From positions 1-25,896 of the IMG/VR virus record IMGVR_UViG_3300005913_000079: a stretch of 25,896 nt of DNA. One strand, given 5' to 3'. The position numbers and the translations under genes were made by a program. This document shows positions 21,987 through 25,896 of this stretch, piece by piece; position 1 is the stretch's first letter; the number at the start of each line of letters is the position of its first letter. The notes beneath the pieces were generated by a model. It made no database searches. It was not told where the DNA came from and saw nothing but the letters and a program-made list of their open reading frames with translations. Source of the stretch: a virus.

Positions 21987-22164
21987 TAAACTACCCTGCA
22001 GAAACACCCTAAACAAAATTATCAAAAAGAATCATATTACAAAGCGTTTGGTTGATAAATGGATTATTGAGCTTTTAGAACATGGTTATTTTTATGATGA
22101 AATGATGCCAATTTTTAGATTAGCAAAAAAGAAAGCAGAATTGACATTAGAAAAATTGATATAA
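21979..22164 (+). CDS. small hypothetical protein (61 aa)
   Basis: A 61-residue basic helical protein (NTLNKIIKKNHITKRLVDKWIIELLEHGYFYDEMMPIFRLAKKKAELTLEKLI). The N-terminal part up to ~32 could form an HTH-like pair (LNKIIKKNHITKRLVDKWII) but the match is weak. It overlaps the previous gene by 8 nt and ends one base before the next ATG. Confidence 0.62.
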   Translation: MNSKLPCRNTLNKIIKKNHITKRLVDKWIIELLEHGYFYDEMMPIFRLAKKKAELTLEKLI

Positions 22165-22165
22165 A

Positions 22166-22459
22166 ATGAAAGTAGAGCTAAAATCTTATTTAATAGAAAA
22201 TAATTTACTGTTAGTCGATAAAACGGCTTTTCAGAATTTTATGATATCAGTTAGTCAAAAAACAAAAGTAGACAAGCGCATATTTTATATTGATCTAAAA
22301 ACTGCCATGAATAAATACAATCTTACTAAATATTGGTTTATTGCCTGTGCAAAAGATATGGGTTCTGTTTTAATAGTAATACCTGGCAAAGGTTTAACAA
22401 GTACCAAGAAATATAGTGAACAATCAATTATAGACGAATTAATAAGACAAGGGCAATGA
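22166..22459 (+). CDS. hypothetical protein (97 aa)
   Basis: A 97-residue protein starting MKVELKSYLIENNLLLVDKTAFQNFM, with alternating helices and short strands (TKYWFIACAKDMGSVLIVIPGKG). No family recognised. Its TGA overlaps the next ATG as ATGA (22456-22459), a coupled junction, which supports both genes. Confidence 0.65.
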   Translation: MKVELKSYLIENNLLLVDKTAFQNFMISVSQKTKVDKRIFYIDLKTAMNKYNLTKYWFIACAKDMGSVLIVIPGKGLTSTKKYSEQSIIDELIRQGQ

Positions 22460-22608
22460 TGGTAAATTTTGAAACAGCAGGCATTTTAGAGCAGTATTGT
22501 AGAGTAGGTAGAATTTACCCGAGAGTTTGCCAAAAGGGCGTTTTGTGTTATCCTGTATCAGAATTTGATATGATTGAGAGTTGTAAAGAGTGTAAAAAAA
22601 AATTATAA
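22456..22608 (+). CDS. cysteine-rich very small protein (50 aa)
   Basis: An ATG at 22456 in an ATGA overlap opens 50 codons to TAA at 22606-22608. The peptide (MMVNFETAGILEQYCRVGRIYPRVCQKGVLCYPVSEFDMIESCKECKKKL) has five cysteines, two of them in a C-terminal CKEC (CxxC), which could hold zinc. It overlaps the spurious upstream part of the next reading frame, so the next gene begins at 22625. No family is recognised. Confidence 0.55.
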   Translation: MMVNFETAGILEQYCRVGRIYPRVCQKGVLCYPVSEFDMIESCKECKKKL

Positions 22609-22624
22609 ATTTAAAACTAAAAAG

Positions 22625-22810
22625 ATGGCTAAAAAAATTAAAGCAAATAATGATTTAGAAGTTAGAAGATTTCAAAAATATTGGCAAGGTGGTTTAATTC
22701 ATACAGTTTTAGGATATGTGATTGATAGGCATTGGACGCCTTCTGTGATTGAAACAGTAGCGCAATCTGTTCCGCAAAAATCTACTTCTTATAGAAGTTT
22801 ACATCTTTAA
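22625..22810 (+). CDS. small hypothetical protein (61 aa)
   Basis: A 61-residue protein starting at ATG 22625 (MAKKIKANNDLEVRRFQKYWQGG). An in-frame ATG at 22574 would add 17 basic residues but lies inside the preceding cysteine-rich gene; the A-rich leader before 22625 favours the shorter form. The sequence is basic and aromatic (RFQKYWQGGLIHTVLGYVIDRHW). No family recognised. Confidence 0.6.
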   Translation: MAKKIKANNDLEVRRFQKYWQGGLIHTVLGYVIDRHWTPSVIETVAQSVPQKSTSYRSLHL

Positions 22811-22820
22811 TATTTTAGCT

Positions 22821-23093
22821 ATGACAAAAGAAATTAAAAAGTTAGAAAATATTTTGATAAACAATGAACCCTGCGAAAATAAACGCGCTGTAATCTTGGT
22901 TTATTTATCTGTGGTTTTGCTTCAAAAGAAGTTTACAGAGGTTGCCAAATATTTCGGATTATCTGAAAGTAAAGTGTTATATTCTGTATCTACATTGCAT
23001 ATTCATTTGCATAAAAATAAAGTTTTTCATCAAAAAATAAAATCTGTATTGAAAGATTATTTTGAAGGGAATCAGTTAAAATTAGTAGCTTAA
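22821..23093 (+). CDS. DnaA C-terminal-like HTH protein
   Basis: A 90-residue protein. Its middle and end (LQKKFTEVAKYFGLSESKVLYSVSTLHIHLHKNKVFHQKIKSVLKDYF) follow the pattern of the DnaA domain IV helix-turn-helix, where hosts have IAxxFGGRDHSTVxHAxxKI...D..F...I..L. The signature GRDHSTV is replaced by GLSESKVLYSV, so it would not read a normal DnaA box. It has no ATPase domain. Position in the early operon, shortly before the initiator and its iterons, suggests a role near replication or regulation, but only the fold similarity is visible. Confidence 0.7.
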   Translation: MTKEIKKLENILINNEPCENKRAVILVYLSVVLLQKKFTEVAKYFGLSESKVLYSVSTLHIHLHKNKVFHQKIKSVLKDYFEGNQLKLVA

Positions 23094-23112
23094 ATTAAAA
23101 TCAAATTAAATT

Positions 23113-23373
23113 ATGGAACAAACAATTTTACAGGGCGTAAGCCTAAAATAAAGAGTGCAGGCTTTGAAAGATTCCTGCGTAAAAAAGGAAAAGTTTACGT
23201 ATCCGAAAAACTTATCTGTAGAGCAAATGTCTTTAGAACGTCATGGTTTTACGCAAAATGCTATTTCGGTGGCAATTGCCGATAAGCAACTCAAAGAAGC
23301 AAGGGAGTTGTATAAAGTAGCTATGAAGCCTGTAAAACAGGAAATGAAAGATCAGATGGCTAAAATTAGATGA
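23113..23373 (+). pseudogene. small early gene with an in-frame stop after codon 12
   Basis: ATG at 23113 reads MEQTILQGVSLK then TAA at 23149-23151, and the same frame continues RVQALKDSCVKKEKFTYPKNLSVEQMSLERHGFTQNAISVAIADKQ... to TGA at 23371-23373. A CAA-to-TAA change would explain it, because MEQTILQGVSLKQRVQAL reads as a smooth start. Alternatively ribosomes stop at TAA and restart at the GTG at 23155, 3 nt later, giving a 72-residue protein. The downstream part keeps helical, charged composition, so it may still be expressed. No family is recognised. Confidence 0.6.
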
Positions 23374-23376
23374 TTT

Positions 23377-24123
23377 ATGAAGTATAATATTGTAATTAAT
23401 CAAAAAATTTGCGTGGAGCATGAAATTAGTTTTAAAGCCGCTGCGCTTTTAGATCTATTTTCTGAATTGTCTACTTGGGCTAATCCGCAGGTTTTTGAAG
23501 ATGGCGTATATTATCAGATAGCATACAATAAAATTTTAACAAGTTTACCGCTTGTTTTTTCTAAAAAAGATACCATGTATCGGTTTATAAAAGAGCTTAA
23601 AGAAAAGGGGTTTATTGAGCAGACAAAAAAGGGTATTAATCAGCAAAATTTTATCAGATTATCACCCAAAGCAAAGAGTGTTTTAAGGGTCGGAAAAATT
23701 TCCGAACCTTATCAAGGGTCGGAAAAATATCCGCCAAGGGTCGGAAAAATATCCGAAACTTCAAAAGTACCTCAAACTCCTGCTATCATTGAAAAGGTTG
23801 TTCAAGGGTCGGAAAAATTTCCGACATATACTAATACTACTATCAATAATAATATATATATAGATTTTTTAGCGTATCAATTTCTTCAAAAAAATGCTAA
23901 AGAACAGATCGATATCTGGGAAATGCAAAACAAAGAAACTGTTCAAGATTATACCTTCTTTTTAAAATATTTTGAAGCATCGGTTGAAGAAGATGAAATC
24001 GAATTTTCTGTTGGAAAATTAATGGGCAGATTAAAAAAGTTAAAATTTAATTGGAATCCAAGAAAAACAAATAATAGTTCATTTAACGATCAACCTATAA
24101 AAAAAGCAAAAAGAATTGGATAA
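23377..24123 (+). CDS. replication initiator with winged-helix domain and in-gene origin
   Basis: A 248-residue protein. Residues ~18-98 are a winged helix-turn-helix (SFKAAALLDLFSELSTWA..., FSKKDTMYRFIKELKEKGFIEQTKKGINQQNFIRLS). Residues ~104-150 are a low-complexity linker encoded by four iterons. Residues ~160-248 are a helical C-terminal domain ending in a basic tail. This is the plan of lambda O: DNA-binding N-terminus, origin DNA within the linker codons, and a C-terminus that recruits the helicase. The next gene, overlapping by 8 nt, is a DnaB helicase, which supports the reading. It might also be annotated as DnaD-like or RepA-like. Confidence 0.85.
   Translation: MKYNIVINQKICVEHEISFKAAALLDLFSELSTWANPQVFEDGVYYQIAYNKILTSLPLVFSKKDTMYRFIKELKEKGFIEQTKKGINQQNFIRLSPKAKSVLRVGKISEPYQGSEKYPPRVGKISETSKVPQTPAIIEKVVQGSEKFPTYTNTTINNNIYIDFLAYQFLQKNAKEQIDIWEMQNKETVQDYTFFLKYFEASVEEDEIEFSVGKLMGRLKKLKFNWNPRKTNNSSFNDQPIKKAKRIG
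23685..23824 (+). repeat. four 21-bp iterons (putative phage replication origin)
   Basis: AAGGGTCGGAAAAATwTCCG occurs at 23685-23704, 23714-23733, 23736-23755 and 23804-23823 (w = T, A, A, T), in one orientation, with a CGGA...TCCG inverted core. Two copies are read as RVGKISE and two as QGSEKYP/QGSEKFP, i.e. in different frames. The DNA is kept, not the peptide, as expected for binding sites of the initiator encoded by the same gene. Confidence 0.9.
23825..23870 (+). other. AT-rich stretch next to the iterons (possible unwinding element)
   Basis: Right after the fourth iteron the sequence is nearly pure A/T for about 45 bp, with a run of alternating AT (ATAATATATATATAG around 23848-23862) and then T6. 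It is still inside the initiator gene. Beside iterons this is the usual place for the DNA-unwinding element. Confidence 0.7.
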
Positions 24124-25525
24124 AAAACTTACACTATCAGAAAAAGGAAAGATACCACCACAGGCGTTAGATTTTGAAAACGCGGTTCTTGGAGCAATGC
24201 TAATCGATTCTAGCGCTTTAGTTACTGCAATGGATATTTTAAGGGCAGAATTCTTTTACCTTCCAAAAAATGAAGCCGTATTTAAGGCGATGAAAAGCTT
24301 ACACGATTCTAACTTTCCGATTGATTTAATTACAGTTTCTGAAAAATTAAAGAAGCTAAATCTTATAGATGTTGCAGGCGGACAAATGGCAATTGTAAAG
24401 CTATCTCAAGAAGTAGCTTCTGGCGCTAATATTCAATATCATTCTAGAATTATACAACAGCAGTATTTAAAAAGAGAGGTTATAAAGCTATCTTCTGCAG
24501 CAATATCTAAAGCATATCAAGATGATCAAGATGTGTTTGAATTGCTTGATTTTGTTGGTCAGCGAGTCGATGCGATCAACGATGTTGTTTCTGTTGGCTA
24601 TTCTTCGGATACTTGGTACGATGCTATGACTGCACTACCTGCAAGGATTGAATACTTAACAAATAATGAGGGTAAAATAACAGGATTACCAACAGGATTA
24701 GATGCTTTAGATAGGCATTTTAGTGGATGGCAACCAACAGATTTTATAGTGATTGGTGCAGACTCTGGAATGGGTAAAACTGCATTGGCAATGGAGTTTA
24801 TTTTGGCGCCTGCAAAGCAAGGTACTGCGGTTGGTATGTTCTCGATGGAAATGAGCGTACAACAGTTAGCTATTAGAGCAACAGCAGTAGAGTCTAACTT
24901 TCATATGAATCAGTTAATGCGAACTGGTTTTGAGAAGCCAGAATACTTTGAAACTTTAAATATTTTGGTGAGTGAAATGCGAGACTATCCAATTCATATA
25001 GATGATAAACCTGCTTTGACAGTGCCAGAAATGAAACGTAAAGCAAGAGCTTTAAAAAGAAAACATAATATAAAGCTTTTGGTTATTGACTTCTTGCAAA
25101 TGTTTTCTGGTGACAAAGAAATGCGCATAAATGTAGGTGAAGCAGCAAGAGAGTGCAAGAATTTAGCCAAGGAATTAAACATTCCTGTTATTGGATTGAG
25201 TCAGATATCAAGAGAGGTAAGAAAGTCAAAATACTTTCTGCCAAAGAAATACCACTTAAAAGAAGCGAGTGCAATCGAAGAGGCTGCAGATATCATAGGA
25301 ATGTTGTATAGACCTTCTTATTATGGTTACGAGTACATTGATGCAAGAGAGTTGTATGATGATATTCTAGGACTGCAGGAAGGTGAGAATGCAGCGTTAT
25401 TGGTAGAGAAAAACAGAAACGGGTCCATGGGTAATGTTGGTTTGCATTATATAGAAAACAAAACAAAGTTTACAAATGGTGTAGATTTTACTGTGCCGCC
25501 TAATCATGAAGATGTTCCTTATTAG
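24116..25525 (+). CDS. dnaB: replicative DNA helicase, DnaB type
   Basis: A 469-residue hexameric helicase. N-terminal DnaB domain at ~15-115 (PQALDFENAVLGAMLIDSSAL), linker, then the RecA-like ATPase domain: TGLPTGLDALDRHFSGWQ, Walker A ADSGMGKTAL (Lys221, Thr222), SMEMS, Walker B KLLVIDFLQM (Asp325), Gln sensor GLSQISREVRK (~360-370) and arginine finger region EKNRNG (~431-436). All key positions are present and the length is normal. The start is TTG at 24116, inside the initiator's last codons (8-nt overlap). The phage thus brings its own helicase and needs no lambda P-type loader for the host enzyme, although a loading step by the initiator is likely. Confidence 0.95.
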   Translation: MDKKLTLSEKGKIPPQALDFENAVLGAMLIDSSALVTAMDILRAEFFYLPKNEAVFKAMKSLHDSNFPIDLITVSEKLKKLNLIDVAGGQMAIVKLSQEVASGANIQYHSRIIQQQYLKREVIKLSSAAISKAYQDDQDVFELLDFVGQRVDAINDVVSVGYSSDTWYDAMTALPARIEYLTNNEGKITGLPTGLDALDRHFSGWQPTDFIVIGADSGMGKTALAMEFILAPAKQGTAVGMFSMEMSVQQLAIRATAVESNFHMNQLMRTGFEKPEYFETLNILVSEMRDYPIHIDDKPALTVPEMKRKARALKRKHNIKLLVIDFLQMFSGDKEMRINVGEAARECKNLAKELNIPVIGLSQISREVRKSKYFLPKKYHLKEASAIEEAADIIGMLYRPSYYGYEYIDARELYDDILGLQEGENAALLVEKNRNGSMGNVGLHYIENKTKFTNGVDFTVPPNHEDVPY

Positions 25526-25527
25526 TT

Positions 25528-25845
25528 ATGCCGACAATACCAACAGTTAAGAAGAAACCATGGACACAAGAGCATGTGCAGCACAAACGGATTAAAGATA
25601 TGCGTTGGTTCTACAACAGCCGTAAATGGAGGAGATATAGCAAGGATTATAAAGCAAGGAATCCTTTCTGTTTACAATGTGAAGAAGCTGGAATAGTAAA
25701 GCCTGCAAAGGTTACAGATCATTTAGAAACATACGAACAACAGCCAAAAGGTTTCGATTTAGATGCTTTGAATGATAAATATATGCAACCGCTTTGTAAA
25801 AAATGCCATGACAGCAAGTCGGGCAGAGAAGCGCACAAAAAGTGA
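25528..25845 (+). CDS. HNH endonuclease
   Basis: A 105-residue HNH nuclease with zinc pairs FCLQC (Cys48, Cys51) and LCKKC (Cys90, Cys93). The HNH core is VTDHL (Asp64-His65), ALNDKYMQPL (Asn82) and KKCHDSKS (His94). Small HNH proteins of this kind sit just before the terminase genes in many cos phages, such as HK97, where they are needed for specific genome cutting during packaging. The location here, next to the end of the window and before the (unseen) terminase, fits. It follows the helicase by 2 bp. Confidence 0.9.
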   Translation: MPTIPTVKKKPWTQEHVQHKRIKDMRWFYNSRKWRRYSKDYKARNPFCLQCEEAGIVKPAKVTDHLETYEQQPKGFDLDALNDKYMQPLCKKCHDSKSGREAHKK

Positions 25846-25896
25846 ATGAAAAAGGGGTATGGGGTAAAATCCATAGAGATAAATATGGCTGTACAT
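25842..25896 (+). CDS. start of the next gene (3' partial), possibly small terminase
   Basis: Two frames are open to the end of the window: GTG at 25842, which overlaps the HNH stop as GTGA and reads MNEKGVWGKIHRDKYGCT, and ATG at 25846 reading MKKGYGVKSIEINMAVH. The first has the coupling geometry used throughout this genome but the second has the better start codon. The remaining residues are too few to name a family. After an HNH gene the small terminase subunit is expected. Confidence 0.4.
   Translation, partial: MNEKGVWGKIHRDKYGCT

Noticed and set aside
22574-22624. Upstream start for the 61-residue protein
   Set aside because: It lies inside the better-supported cysteine-rich gene at 22456-22608 and adds only a basic shadow peptide.
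23685-23824. CRISPR array
   Set aside because: Four repeats with uneven short gaps (9, 2 and 48 bp), inside an open reading frame and with no cas genes. Iterons fit better.

Overview
The window is AT-rich and reads like a Flavobacteriaceae (Bacteroidota) temperate siphovirus, possibly from a marine Polaribacter/Tenacibaculum-type host. Reasons: A-rich translation starts without Shine-Dalgarno sequences, TAnnTTTG promoter elements, Bacteroidota-type tail proteins and integrase, and an LFGC lipobox. Almost every gene is on the + strand and many stops and starts overlap (4, 8 or 14 nt), as in phage operons.

Layout. 1-1590: tail end of an upstream gene (possibly terminase), then an unexpected second tyrosine recombinase and three tiny genes. 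1643-6764: HK97-type head module (portal, prohead protease, major capsid, small head protein, connector, head-tail joining proteins, tail terminator). 6770-13533: tail tube, gpG/gpGT tail-assembly chaperones joined by a lambda-type -1 frameshift, a small exported protein with its own terminator, tape measure, and a large tail-tip protein. 13547-17043: fibre and receptor-binding proteins and small structural or membrane proteins. 17060-18351: lysis cassette (holin, M15 endolysin, one-piece spanin). 18427-18505: phage attachment site, made of the 3' part of a tRNA-Arg(UCU) plus its terminator. 18591-20909: integrase, an exported protein and a repressor on the - strand. 20945-21046: operator/promoter region with paired palindromes and a long leader hairpin. 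21072-23373: early operon of very small genes, several with helix-turn-helix motifs. 23377-25525: a replication initiator carrying iterons inside its own coding sequence, then a DnaB helicase. 25528-25896: HNH endonuclease and the start of another gene.

How it works together. The order lysis - attP - integrase - immunity - replication - HNH - (terminase, outside the window) - portal - head - tail is that of a free or circularised phage genome (or tandem copies), not of a single integrated prophage, where att sites would flank the element. The repressor and the first rightward gene diverge around the operators and form the lysis-lysogeny switch. Initiator, in-gene iterons and DnaB form a replicon laid out like lambda ori/O/P.

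Strongest second-look items: iterons translated in two different reading frames; the complete frameshift element (GGGAAAG plus hairpin); attP inside the genome; an extra tyrosine recombinase beside the packaging genes; a one-piece spanin; a membrane-tethered LuxR-type HTH protein; and an in-frame stop in an early gene.
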